Source: an uncultured Blautia sp. (lineage in GTDB: Bacteria > Bacillota > Clostridia > Lachnospirales > Lachnospiraceae). Taken from it: a stretch of DNA of 18,514 bases. The position numbers and the translations under genes were made by a program. Every line of letters begins with the position of its first letter. Position 1 is the stretch's first letter. Where the stretch lies: positions 1-18,514 of the forward strand of contig URHH01000045.1 of the NCBI GenBank assembly GCA_900547615.1, written 5' to 3'. The notes beneath the pieces are model-generated. The model did not search any database and was not told the DNA's origin. It saw nothing but the letters and a program-made list of their open reading frames with translations. This document shows, piece by piece, positions 1 to 8,440 of the stretch.

Positions 1-245
1 GTATCCATCGTATGTGATTTAAACTTTTTACGAAAATGCCCCTGCACATAAAGAGGATTCTTTTCTGTTCTCATATTTTCATATATTTCCATATCGCGTC
101 CCAAAAGGGAGATTTTTCCTGAATACCAGTACACAAACACCAATGCTTCAATATAAATCATTGCCTCTCCAAGATTTTTTCCGTTTTCTATAGTAGAAAT
201 CAAAAAAGCAATGCAATACCATAAAATCATAATTGGAATATACAT
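1..245 (-). CDS. Small two-helix membrane protein, candidate Rhs immunity protein (3' end outside window)
   Basis: An open frame begins with ATG at 245 and runs through 81 codons to the window edge without a stop, so the gene is partial at its C-terminus. An AGAGGT ribosome binding site lies about 6 nt upstream of the start. The protein begins MYIPIMILWYCIAFLIST. It shows two hydrophobic segments (about residues 2-18 and 29-42) followed by a charged, lysine-rich tail, which suggests a small inner-membrane protein. It starts 52 nt after the stop of the giant Rhs/YD gene on the same strand, the usual position of the cognate immunity gene in polymorphic toxin loci, and it shares the AT-rich composition of the toxin tip. 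I do not recognise a family. The coding call is good; the immunity role is inference from position. Confidence 0.7.
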   Translation of the reverse strand, partial: MYIPIMILWYCIAFLISTIENGKNLGEAMIYIEALVFVYWYSGKISLLGRDMEIYENMRTEKNPLYVQGHFRKKFKSHTMD

Positions 246-265
246 AAATTACCTCTTTTCATACT

Positions 266-290
266 CGGCGAAGCTAATATAGCTTCGCCG
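266..290 (-). repeat. Perfect 11-bp inverted repeat between toxin and immunity genes
   Basis: CGGCGAAGCTA and its exact reverse complement are separated by three bases, forming a stable GC-rich hairpin inside an otherwise AT-rich gap. No T-run follows on either strand, so it is not a standard intrinsic terminator. It may act as an RNA processing or stability element, or be a scar of tip exchange. Confidence 0.7.
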
Positions 291-297
291 AACTACT

Positions 298-3200
298 TTA
301 CATTATTAAATAATTTGCATATGGGGATATTTGAGGGTGACAAGGAACATATCCTCTATGACTATCATACTTTGCAGGAAGAGCAGTCCATTGTCCATGA
401 CTATTCATAGCATATTCTCTATCATTATATGTCATTCTATTTGTAACTAAGTATCCTTTTACATAGCCTTCAACGGTTTCTTTGGTTGTTTTTCTTACAG
501 TATCCATATAATTAATACGTAAATTTTTAATTTTCATATGTTTACTGCTAATATCCATAGAACTATTTATAATTTTTTCAAATGTAGAATCATACTTCAT
601 ATATTTATTATAAAAGTCTCCTCCCTTTCCACCAATATATCCTGAAAGAGCTCCTTTTGCAGTATTAACTACTATATTACCCAAATTCTCTCCTTTAATT
701 ATACTGGAAGCCGCGCCCAAAGCTGCATTAACTATTATTTGCCCCAAACCATTTAAAGAAGTAGTCGCAACTGCTCCACTAATTGCTGAAGATGCTACAT
801 CAACCCAATCAATATCTGATATTGACTTTTTATCAAATACCATTTGACTACCTATAGAAAATAAACCTCCTGCAATTCCACCTATTAACGCACATGCACC
901 TATCCATAAATTTCCATCTGTATCTTCATGACAAATCGGATTATTATCACAATAAGAAAATGTATTTTTATTATGCAAACCATTCAACAATGTTTGAACT
1001 GTTGTTATATCATCCGCACAAATAAACCTCTTGATCTCTGGGTCATAATATCGGCTCTGCAGGTAGTACATTCCCGTCTCATCGTCGTAGTAATATCCCC
1101 TGTAGCGGAACGGATTCCTCTTACCGATTGTACTTGCAAGGCTTCCTGTGATTCCAAGAAGTTTACCCCAGCTGTCATACTGGTACTGCACCACGCTTGT
1201 GCCGTTTTCATCAATCAGTCCCGTGATGTCATTCTGGGCGTTTCTTGTGTAGAAATAGCGTTCTCTTCCGGCAGACATACCGATCAGGTTTCCGGCAGAA
1301 TCGTAGGAGAAGTAGGTCGTCACATCTCCTGCCTTCTGGGACATGAGAAGCTCCCCTGCCATGCGGAAGTCTGTGATAACCCCGTCTACTGTCTTTCTTA
1401 CCCTTCGTCCTGTGTGGTCGTAGAAATACTGGATCTTCTTTCCATTATTTACCGTGGAAAGTTTCCTTCCCTGTGTCCAGGTGTAGGTAGTGTTTCCCTT
1501 CTTAACCATATTTCCAATGGCATCGTATGTCATGGAAACTCCATTCCAGGTGAGAAGCTGGTCCTTCCATGTGCTGTCAAAAGTTCCGCGGATTGTTTTT
1601 ACCGGAGTTGACGGAAGAGCCTTGTCCGCCTTTGTAAAGGCATACTCCTCCATGCGGGTCATGTTGCCCCCAAGGTCGTAAGCATAGGCGAAGGTTTTAT
1701 TCAGAAGGTGGTTGTCTTCCCGGATAAGCTGGTTTCTCTTATCGTATTTAAAGGTACTTGTCTTCCCTTCTGCCCCGGCTGTCCCCTCGGAAATCTGTAT
1801 GATATTCCCATTCTCATCATACTTGTAGAAGGTGGATTTTCCCCCTACCATGATCTCTTTTACAAGGCTGTAGCGGTTGTTGCCTCTGTCATCATAAGTA
1901 TAAATCGTCTTATGCTGTCCGGCAGCATCTTCATTCCATACCTGTTCTGTCACTCTTCCATACTTATCATAATGAGTGGTTCTTGTATGTCCGAAGGCAG
2001 TCACCTTCTGCTCGCGGCTGTCCTTATCATACACATAATTTGTCTGGAAAGTCGCCTCTGCACTGTGGCGCAGGCTCACCATGTTGTTTCCTGCATCGTA
2101 GTGATATTCATAAGAACAGGAATCCTTCATATCCACCACTCGCATCAGTCTTCCAAGGAAGTCGTAATACAGCCAGTATGTTTTCCCAAGGGTCTGGTCT
2201 GTCACACGGGCAAGCTCTCCCTGCTTGTTGTACACATAGGAATACAGCTTCTTCTCTGCTTTTTCCGCCGCACTGTAGAACCAGGTTACAGAAATCCTGT
2301 CCTGTCTGTCATAATCGTAGCGCAGATAATCTCCGTTTCCGTATAACACTTTCAGAAGATTTCCGTTATTGGGTTTATACTCATAGCTTACCACTTTTTT
2401 TCCTGCAATGGAAGCGTTTAACGCATTTCCAAAACCATCGTATGCAAAGCCGTAGGAAAAACCATTATGCCCGATGGACGTCAGCTTATCCTTTGTGTAG
2501 ATATACGTATTCTCTACCGTCTGGCTGCCGCCTTCCCCTACTTTCATGGATACGGATTTCAGACGGTCCGCCTCATCGTATGCGTAGGAAAGGGGATTTC
2601 CCCTTGCGTCTGTCATGGATTTCATCAGGTCCCGGGCTTCGTCCCATGTGTATTTTACCACATTTCCGCCTGCATCTGTAACAGAAGCCACATGGTTATC
2701 GTCTGCCGTAAAGGTCCTTGTTACCCATGTTCCCTGCACCGGATTGCCCGGATTTACACAGGCGCTTTTCACTACGTTCCCTGCCCTGTCATATTCCAGC
2801 TTATACACTACGTTCTGGGCGGAAGTTCCTTGTATTACATTGTGCTTATCGTCATACTTATACTCAAACTCATTGCCGCGGAAATCCTTCATTCCCGTCA
2901 TATCGTTGTTTTCGTTGTATTTAAACTCTGCCCTCTTCTTCTGGGCGTCTGTAACAGATGTGAGATTATGCTCTTTATCATATGTATACGTCTGTCCAAA
3001 CTCCTCCCGGAACAGGGAAAGCCCGTCAAAGAACGCAAGATTGGCATTGTGGCAGTATGTGTAAGATACCTTAATACTGGTGTAATCTTTTTCCGCTGCA
3101 TACACATCGCTTAAAAACTGCCAGTCCAGAATATCCGGGCTGAAGTTTGTGTAATGGACGTCTTCCTTTCCGTCTGTTCCCACAAAGACAACCTCCACGC

Positions 3201-6200
3201 CAAAGCGGCGTTTCTTATCGTTGTCTGTCTCAGGAAGGGAAGTTCCTTTTCCCCAGGCATTGACCATATAGTTGTCGCCTTTTTTACCGGAAATGTTCAG
3301 GGTCTTTGTCAGCTTCTTATCCATTGCCGGGTCGCCTGCAAATTTATAAATATGGCTGTCCAGCTCCGGAATCTGTCCCGGCGCTTTTGCTTTTCCAAGG
3401 CGGACTACCTCCGGCGCTGTGGAAACTGTCACATCGTCTTTGTGAATGTATACAAACTCATCTCCCAGAAGCACAGCATAGAAGGTTCCTTCTTTCCTGT
3501 AAACCTCTCCTCTTAAAGTATATGACGTTCCGCTTCCCACCGTTGCTTTTACAGAACCTGAGCGTGACGGTGTGGCATACAGCTTCGTACTTTTATTTGT
3601 TTTTCCGGAAGCATCATTTCTCGCAAGACGGATAACTGTATCTTCCGGGATGTAACCGTGGTAGCGACTTTTATCCATACTTAATGCTGCAAAATACCAT
3701 TTCCTTCCGGAAGCGTCTTTACTTGTCTCTTTTATACAAAGGCGTGTCCCTTTTGGGATTCCCTCCTGTACGCGGCTGGAGCCAGCATCCGCCTTACTGT
3801 AAAGGATTCCGTTATTCATTGCTACTGCACCATTATATACGCCTTCGCTGCCGGAAACATAAGGGATTGCCTGAGAAGCCGGAACGTATCCTTTCACTCC
3901 GCTTTCCTTTGCCGCCCTGTGCCATTCCTTTCCGTCTCTTCCAATCACAGTGTAAATGCCGCTGATATGTTCTCCATATGCAAGAGAGGCTGCACTCGCA
4001 GCAGCACTATCCGGTGATTTTCTGAGGACTGCGCCTTTTGTGATCACATGAAGCCCCTTCTGAATGGGAATGTCCACAGAAGAATCCACTTTTACAAGAG
4101 CATCCTCCTCTGTTCCGATTTTTGTAAAGCCGGAAGTATTTCCAAGATGGAAGCTGCCATTTTCCACAAGGTTGCAGCGGTTTGCCGTATTTCCCGTCTC
4201 AAGCTGTGCCACATCTCCGTAAAGTGTTCCTTTTACATGGTAAAGATGGAGATACAGGTTTACCGTATCGTTTTTTGCGTCTTTCGGCACTGTAAAGAAT
4301 ACAGAAAGCTGAAGGAAACCATCTGTTGTCCGGCGGATTCCTTCACTGTCATACTGCATGGACTTTCCGTCTTTATCGTAACACTGAGCACGGAGGAAGC
4401 ATTTGCCGACACTTTCCAGGGCGGAGATTTCCGCCTTCACATACATGGAAAATGTATATGTCTCTCCCTTTTTCACTTTTACATCCTGCCGCCAGTAGCC
4501 ATAACCGCTTTCCTTCGTACTTGTCAGTTTCAGGGAATGGGTTCCCACCTCGCAGTGCTGTGCGTCCGCATTTCTCGCCGCTGTCACAATATTTCCTGCG
4601 CATACGCTGGAATACCAGGGGGAATCCTTTATTTCCTCCATGATCGGGTCGCGGAGAAGCTGTACAATATTATCCTGAAGCTTTGTCTCATTTTCCAGTC
4701 GGTTTACCTGATTTCCCTGCTTATTAAACTTCGCGCTTGCAGCATGTCCGAAGCCGTCGTGCACATGGAGAAGGTTTCCACTGTTATTAAAACGGTAAAT
4801 CTCTGTTTTCTCTTTCCCGTCTACATATTTTGTGCTGTTGTATCCATAAGTGATGGAAAGGCTGTCTCCTGCTGTCTCTCCTGCGAACTCTTCAATTTTT
4901 CTGACGCGGTGCGCCCCTGTTCCGGAATAGCTGTAACGGAGCTTATAATTATCTGTTTTATTCCGCACTTCTGTAAGACGATGGCTGCTGTCATAGGAAT
5001 ACTCAGCCTCTACTTTGTCTATATCTGTGATACGTATCATATCTTCCCCTGAATAGCCAAGAGAAATCGTTCCTGACGGAGTCTGGATTTTCTTCAGATG
5101 AGTCATTTTTCCCTGGCTGTTCCTGTCATAAGTAAAGACAAAGGAACGCTTGCCTGTACATTCCGTTACTTTTGTAATGCGGTTTTCCGCGTGTTCAATC
5201 TGTGTGGTATTGCCGTTTTTGTCACGGATTTTTGTAAGGAAACCAGTCTTATCAAAAATCATCTGGTTATTTTCCTTATCCTCGATCATGTACCCGATGT
5301 CGGAAGACGGATTCAGTTTCAGGGTAAGGTCTTCTGTAGACTCGTCCATCCATTTTTTCTTCTCTGTATTATGATAGAAATAATGGATCGTTCCGTCTCC
5401 TTCTGTATGCTGATAGTAATCCGTTCCTGCAATATTTACTTTTTTGATCGTCTGATGGAAGCTTAAACGCCAGCCTTTTCCATAACCGAGGTTTGTATTA
5501 CAGTCATTTGTGTTGTACACCTGGGAAAGGGACACCGGCATACGGCTTCCTCCCATTTCTGCCGTCGCATGAGTAAGGATCAGGTTTCCATTGTAATCAT
5601 TTACATGGACAACACCTGCCCTGCCTGCGCTCTGACTGTGGTAAGTCCAGTAATCCTCAAGTCCGGAATAGTTTACATAAGAAATATCAATACGGGGACG
5701 CATATCCTCATAATCCTTATCACAGTCAGCAGAAAGATATTCTGTATAATGGTTCAGTTCCAGATATTCCTTAAACATAAGACCGTAATTTTTTCCGTTT
5801 TCATACCAGTCTTTTACAAGACGGGTAATGTCCATCGTAATATATTTTTGCTGATCTACTGTAAATTTGCATACATCTTCTACCGTATCTCCATAAATAG
5901 GCGCATTGTACCAGTTAATAGTGGAAGTATCCCAGTTCTGAAGGACCCGATGTACAGAAATGGTACGTTCCCGATTATCTGGCTTTTCAGGTTTTAAAGC
6001 TACCAGTACCAGCCGGGCGTTGATGATCATATCTCCGCTTTTGATTTCCGGCAGCTTAAATTTTACAAAGCTCCTCTGAATATTATCTCCGCCCCAGGTT
6101 TTCAGAATCACACTGTTGGGATAATGATCCGTCTCCTTTGCAGAATCCACATGGGCATCTTTAATTTCCTCTCTCTTTTTAGAGGTGGTGATTACCGGGT

Positions 6201-6867
6201 CTACCACAACCGGATATACTCTCTCCGGCGCTTCCATCCATTCTCTGTCCGGTGTAAGGGTCACAAGACATTCTTTATTTTTTCCCTCTTCCAGAGACAG
6301 AGCAATCTTTTCACTTCGCCTTCCTTCCCCATCTTTCATATATGGGGCAGATAAACAGAATACCTCTTCTCCCTCAGAAGTGGAAAAACGCACCGTATTT
6401 CCCACAAGGGAAGAAACAAGCCCTTTCATGCGATAGCGGAAAGTAAAATACTCCGGCGCCGCCTTTGTTTTTAAGATCAGGTCGTCCTTTACCTTTTCCC
6501 CAAACACACGGCAGCGAAGGTCTGTATCCTTACATACTTCCGGATAAAGGACTGTCTCTTCGTCCGGAAACTGGGATTTTACTTTAAAAGCCCCTTCCAG
6601 TCCCCAGTCAAGGCGGCAGCCATCTTTTGTAATGGAGATGGTATCTTTCTCTTTCGCCTGTTTCTTAAAGCGGATCTTTAATTTTCCTTTTTCATTGGAA
6701 AACTCTTCCCCTTCCTCTGTAAGGCGGTTATCCATGTCCTCCCAGGCTCCGTCTTCCTTCTCATAGTGGACCGGCTCAAAATAAATCTGAGCAGTCACAG
6801 AATGATCCTGGTTTTCAAATACTTTTGTGTTTGCTGTTCGTCTTTCTTTTAATTCTTTTCTCTTCAT
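298..6867 (-). CDS. WapA-like Rhs/YD-repeat polymorphic toxin with C-terminal toxin tip
   Basis: This giant protein is probably a cell-surface or secreted contact-dependent toxin. Residue numbers count from the upstream ATG at 6930. I prefer the ATG at 6867 (residue 22, MKRKELKERR), because AGGAG lies 10 nt before it, while the 6930 ATG has only AAGGA at 4 nt. Order of parts: lead-in region (about 30-245); DNRLRE-type domain (about 250-420); first YD block; carbohydrate-binding-like jelly roll (about 765-915); three SH3-like repeats (about 960-1170); a second jelly-roll segment to about 1320; second YD block; Rhs core ending in RYYDPEIKRFICADD (near 1974). A DTDGN motif at 2003-2007 replaces the usual DPxG junction. 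The last 203 residues are a glycine-rich hydrophobic stretch and an unrecognised tip. No convincing signal peptide is seen, so the export route is unknown. An XRE regulator lies upstream and the immunity candidate downstream. Confidence 0.93.
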   Translation of the reverse strand: MKRKELKERRTANTKVFENQDHSVTAQIYFEPVHYEKEDGAWEDMDNRLTEEGEEFSNEKGKLKIRFKKQAKEKDTISITKDGCRLDWGLEGAFKVKSQFPDEETVLYPEVCKDTDLRCRVFGEKVKDDLILKTKAAPEYFTFRYRMKGLVSSLVGNTVRFSTSEGEEVFCLSAPYMKDGEGRRSEKIALSLEEGKNKECLVTLTPDREWMEAPERVYPVVVDPVITTSKKREEIKDAHVDSAKETDHYPNSVILKTWGGDNIQRSFVKFKLPEIKSGDMIINARLVLVALKPEKPDNRERTISVHRVLQNWDTSTINWYNAPIYGDTVEDVCKFTVDQQKYITMDITRLVKDWYENGKNYGLMFKEYLELNHYTEYLSADCDKDYEDMRPRIDISYVNYSGLEDYWTYHSQSAGRAGVVHVNDYNGNLILTHATAEMGGSRMPVSLSQVYNTNDCNTNLGYGKGWRLSFHQTIKKVNIAGTDYYQHTEGDGTIHYFYHNTEKKKWMDESTEDLTLKLNPSSDIGYMIEDKENNQMIFDKTGFLTKIRDKNGNTTQIEHAENRITKVTECTGKRSFVFTYDRNSQGKMTHLKKIQTPSGTISLGYSGEDMIRITDIDKVEAEYSYDSSHRLTEVRNKTDNYKLRYSYSGTGAHRVRKIEEFAGETAGDSLSITYGYNSTKYVDGKEKTEIYRFNNSGNLLHVHDGFGHAASAKFNKQGNQVNRLENETKLQDNIVQLLRDPIMEEIKDSPWYSSVCAGNIVTAARNADAQHCEVGTHSLKLTSTKESGYGYWRQDVKVKKGETYTFSMYVKAEISALESVGKCFLRAQCYDKDGKSMQYDSEGIRRTTDGFLQLSVFFTVPKDAKNDTVNLYLHLYHVKGTLYGDVAQLETGNTANRCNLVENGSFHLGNTSGFTKIGTEEDALVKVDSSVDIPIQKGLHVITKGAVLRKSPDSAAASAASLAYGEHISGIYTVIGRDGKEWHRAAKESGVKGYVPASQAIPYVSGSEGVYNGAVAMNNGILYSKADAGSSRVQEGIPKGTRLCIKETSKDASGRKWYFAALSMDKSRYHGYIPEDTVIRLARNDASGKTNKSTKLYATPSRSGSVKATVGSGTSYTLRGEVYRKEGTFYAVLLGDEFVYIHKDDVTVSTAPEVVRLGKAKAPGQIPELDSHIYKFAGDPAMDKKLTKTLNISGKKGDNYMVNAWGKGTSLPETDNDKKRRFGVEVVFVGTDGKEDVHYTNFSPDILDWQFLSDVYAAEKDYTSIKVSYTYCHNANLAFFDGLSLFREEFGQTYTYDKEHNLTSVTDAQKKRAEFKYNENNDMTGMKDFRGNEFEYKYDDKHNVIQGTSAQNVVYKLEYDRAGNVVKSACVNPGNPVQGTWVTRTFTADDNHVASVTDAGGNVVKYTWDEARDLMKSMTDARGNPLSYAYDEADRLKSVSMKVGEGGSQTVENTYIYTKDKLTSIGHNGFSYGFAYDGFGNALNASIAGKKVVSYEYKPNNGNLLKVLYGNGDYLRYDYDRQDRISVTWFYSAAEKAEKKLYSYVYNKQGELARVTDQTLGKTYWLYYDFLGRLMRVVDMKDSCSYEYHYDAGNNMVSLRHSAEATFQTNYVYDKDSREQKVTAFGHTRTTHYDKYGRVTEQVWNEDAAGQHKTIYTYDDRGNNRYSLVKEIMVGGKSTFYKYDENGNIIQISEGTAGAEGKTSTFKYDKRNQLIREDNHLLNKTFAYAYDLGGNMTRMEEYAFTKADKALPSTPVKTIRGTFDSTWKDQLLTWNGVSMTYDAIGNMVKKGNTTYTWTQGRKLSTVNNGKKIQYFYDHTGRRVRKTVDGVITDFRMAGELLMSQKAGDVTTYFSYDSAGNLIGMSAGRERYFYTRNAQNDITGLIDENGTSVVQYQYDSWGKLLGITGSLASTIGKRNPFRYRGYYYDDETGMYYLQSRYYDPEIKRFICADDITTVQTLLNGLHNKNTFSYCDNNPICHEDTDGNLWIGACALIGGIAGGLFSIGSQMVFDKKSISDIDWVDVASSAISGAVATTSLNGLGQIIVNAALGAASSIIKGENLGNIVVNTAKGALSGYIGGKGGDFYNKYMKYDSTFEKIINSSMDISSKHMKIKNLRINYMDTVRKTTKETVEGYVKGYLVTNRMTYNDREYAMNSHGQWTALPAKYDSHRGYVPCHPQISPYANYLIM

Positions 6868-6945
6868 ATCGTGCATTCTCCTTTTTATTTTTTCTTCGGT
6901 AGCTCCTTGCACGATTATGATAGCAAACATTTATTCCTTTTAGAA

Positions 6946-6959
6946 TAACATATATGTTA
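6946..6959. promoter_or_regulatory. 14-bp perfect palindrome upstream of rhs, candidate operator
   Basis: TAACATATATGTTA is exactly self-complementary. It lies in the 46-nt gap between the XRE regulator stop and the upstream rhs ATG. Short palindromes next to an XRE regulator are typical operators, but AT-rich palindromes also occur by chance. Confidence 0.4.
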
Positions 6960-6976
6960 AATTTCGAATTTATTTT

Positions 6977-7198
6977 CTATTTTAAATCAAAAATCTCTCC
7001 TTCCGTGACAGAAAGCGCTTTTGCAATCTTCACGAGAGTCAGAATATTCATGGATACAACCCCATTTTCTATCCTCGAAAGATTTACTTCGGAAATATCC
7101 GCCAGTTCTGCCAGTTCCTTCTGAGACATCTTTCTGCTTTTTCGAAGTCTGTAAATTGTTTCTCCAATACGTATCAGTTCGCTTTTTTCCCCATTCAT
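6977..7198 (-). CDS. XRE-family helix-turn-helix transcriptional regulator
   Basis: This 73-aa single-domain DNA-binding protein resembles Cro/CI-type HTH_3 regulators. Residues about 9-65 form the five-helix XRE fold, with MSQKELAELADISEVNLSRIE as the helix-turn-helix core and a hydrophobic closing helix (ILTLVKIAKALSVT). There is no effector or dimerisation domain. ATG at 7198 is preceded by AGGAGGG about 6-7 nt upstream. It is co-directional with rhs and ends 46 nt before the longest rhs frame, so it is the likely local regulator of the toxin gene, perhaps binding the palindrome at 6946-6959 and its own promoter repeat at 7222-7266. The regulatory target is inferred; the family assignment is clear. 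Confidence 0.92.
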   Translation of the reverse strand: MNGEKSELIRIGETIYRLRKSRKMSQKELAELADISEVNLSRIENGVVSMNILTLVKIAKALSVTEGEIFDLK

Positions 7199-7221
7199 AA
7201 AAATCCCTCCTGTTTTCCCGG

Positions 7222-7266
7222 TATTATGCTATGGAACATTACGGAATAATTTCCTATAGCATAATA
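7222..7266. repeat. Imperfect 15-bp inverted repeat over the XRE gene promoter region
   Basis: TATTATGCTATGGAA (7222-7236) is complementary to TTCCTATAGCATAATA (7251-7266) except for one extra base. On the minus strand the left arm holds a CATAAT -10-like hexamer about 30 nt from the regulator start. It may be an autoregulatory operator. The right arm overlaps the T-run of the terminator at 7262-7311. Confidence 0.45.
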
Positions 7267-7311
7267 AAAAGCCGGGGAAAACCCTGCGTCTGCAGAATCT
7301 TATCCCCGGCT
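7262..7311 (-). terminator. Intrinsic terminator ahead of the XRE-rhs genes
   Basis: On the minus strand a 9-bp stem (AGCCGGGGA with TCCCCGGCT) encloses a second stem (ATTCTGC with GCAGGGT, two G-U pairs, loop AGAC). TTTTTATTAT follows directly. It can end readthrough from the oxidoreductase gene (stop at 7449) and also the short transcript from the promoter at 7411-7439. Confidence 0.85.
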
Positions 7312-7404
7312 CTCCGCCTTAAATTTCTCATTTTTCTGCATCTCTGCGATTCAAACGTATTTAATATCAGAACATATATCACAACGCACTTCGTACATCT
7401 GTTC
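7262..7404 (-). ncRNA. Putative ~140-nt terminated leader or small RNA
   Basis: A start about 7 nt past the TATAAT at 7411 and termination at the hairpin ending near 7262 would give a discrete RNA of about 140 nt with no substantial coding sequence. Two very short frames lie inside, MYEVRCDICSDIKYV and MQKNEKFKAESRG; the second stops at the base of the terminator stem, but neither has a strong ribosome binding site. It could be an attenuator leader for the XRE-rhs genes or a free small RNA. I recognise no known RNA family. Confidence 0.4.
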
Positions 7405-7410
7405 TTTTTC

Positions 7411-7439
7411 ATTATATTACCATACATTTGTTCCGTCAA
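7411..7439 (-). promoter_or_regulatory. Near-consensus sigma-A promoter
   Basis: TTGACG (7439-7434), a 17-bp spacer and TATAAT (7416-7411) read on the minus strand. It begins 10 nt past the stop codon of the oxidoreductase gene and directs transcription toward the terminator at 7262-7311 and the XRE-rhs genes. Confidence 0.8.
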
Positions 7440-7448
7440 GATGTTTTC

Positions 7449-8420
7449 TTATTTAATTTCCGGAATTTCGTATCCCCAGGATTCCCGGATTCCGTCCATC
7501 AGCTCCATTACCTGAACACTTTCCTCATGGGGCATCTCGGCACATTCCAGTTCGCCTTTTTCCATCGCCCGGGCGCAGGCTTCCACCTCATACTCATATC
7601 CACTTATCTGTTTCGGCGGGAAATATTCCGCCACTTCTTTATGCCCCTTATCAAACACACGGATTCTTTCCGGATTGTTAATGTTCGTTACCTCAATGTA
7701 GCCCTTTGAACCGAAAATCATTCCTTTTCTGTCTGTAGCTGCATAAGCGTTGCTCTGAAGTGTCGCCATTTTTCCGTCTTCGTATGTTATGGTAATGCTG
7801 TCTATCATGTCTACGCCGCCTTCAAAAACTGCCTGGGCTGTCACTTCTTTTATATTTGTTCCAAAAACCATGCGTGTAAAATTAATGGGGTATACGCTGA
7901 GGTCAAGAAGCGCGCCGCCTGCCAGCTCCGGTTTTTTAATACGCTCCACATGATTTATCACATATCCCAGATTTGCAGTAAGAGAAGTCACTTCCCCGAT
8001 CACGCCGCTCGCCACAATATCATCTATCATTTTTCTGGAAGGCATATATCTTGTCCAGATTGCTTCTGTAAGCAAAAGACCTTTTTCTTTTGCCATATCA
8101 AAGACCTCTCTTGCCTGACGTGCATTTACGGTAAATGCTTTTTCACACAGCACGTTTTTTCCTGCTTCCAGACACATTTTGATATGTTTATAATGATGGG
8201 AATGGGGCGTTGCCACGTATACAAGCTGTACCTCTTTATCTGCCAGCATCTCCTCATAAGAACCATACACCTTCTCAAAACCATATTTCTCTGCGAAATC
8301 CTGTGCCCTCTTTAAATCCCTTGCAGATACAGCATACGCTTCCACACAGTCCATTTCTTTAATGGTATTCGCCATTGTTACAGCAATGGTTCCTGCTCCT
8401 ATAAAACCCATTTTTACCAT
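7449..8420 (-). CDS. Gfo/Idh/MocA family NAD(P)-dependent oxidoreductase
   Basis: This cytoplasmic 323-aa dehydrogenase has the family's usual length. Residues 5-12 (GFIGAGTI) form the Rossmann nucleotide-binding turn. CEKAFT at 92-97 is the family's EKP motif with Ala for Pro, carrying the likely catalytic lysine. The C-terminal alpha/beta domain contains the GGALLDLSVYP motif, where many members have Asp and His; the Tyr variant resembles dihydrodiol-dehydrogenase-like members. The substrate, probably a sugar or cyclitol derivative, cannot be named from sequence. ATG at 8420 follows an AGGAGGGGG site. It starts 20 nt after the thioesterase stop, so the two are probably co-transcribed, and it is the last gene of that operon. 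Confidence 0.93.
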   Translation of the reverse strand: MVKMGFIGAGTIAVTMANTIKEMDCVEAYAVSARDLKRAQDFAEKYGFEKVYGSYEEMLADKEVQLVYVATPHSHHYKHIKMCLEAGKNVLCEKAFTVNARQAREVFDMAKEKGLLLTEAIWTRYMPSRKMIDDIVASGVIGEVTSLTANLGYVINHVERIKKPELAGGALLDLSVYPINFTRMVFGTNIKEVTAQAVFEGGVDMIDSITITYEDGKMATLQSNAYAATDRKGMIFGSKGYIEVTNINNPERIRVFDKGHKEVAEYFPPKQISGYEYEVEACARAMEKGELECAEMPHEESVQVMELMDGIRESWGYEIPEIK

Positions 8421-8440
8421 AATAAACCCCCTCCTGTATT

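Noticed and set aside
1324..2970. Recurrent TCATA/TCGTA-type short motifs in the rhs gene, considered as a repeat array
   Set aside because: They are codons for the Tyr-Asp of the YD repeats with irregular spacing, so they are protein repeats and not a DNA array or CRISPR.
928..6436. Many open frames of 60-334 aa on the plus strand opposite the rhs gene
   Set aside because: They are antisense shadows of a long biased reading frame, with low-complexity Phe/Leu/Ser-rich translations, no plausible ribosome binding sites and no recognisable domains.
7254..7439. 61-codon TTG-start frame on the minus strand
   Set aside because: Its TTG is the first part of the -35 element of the promoter at 7434-7439, it has no ribosome binding site, and it runs through the terminator hairpin.
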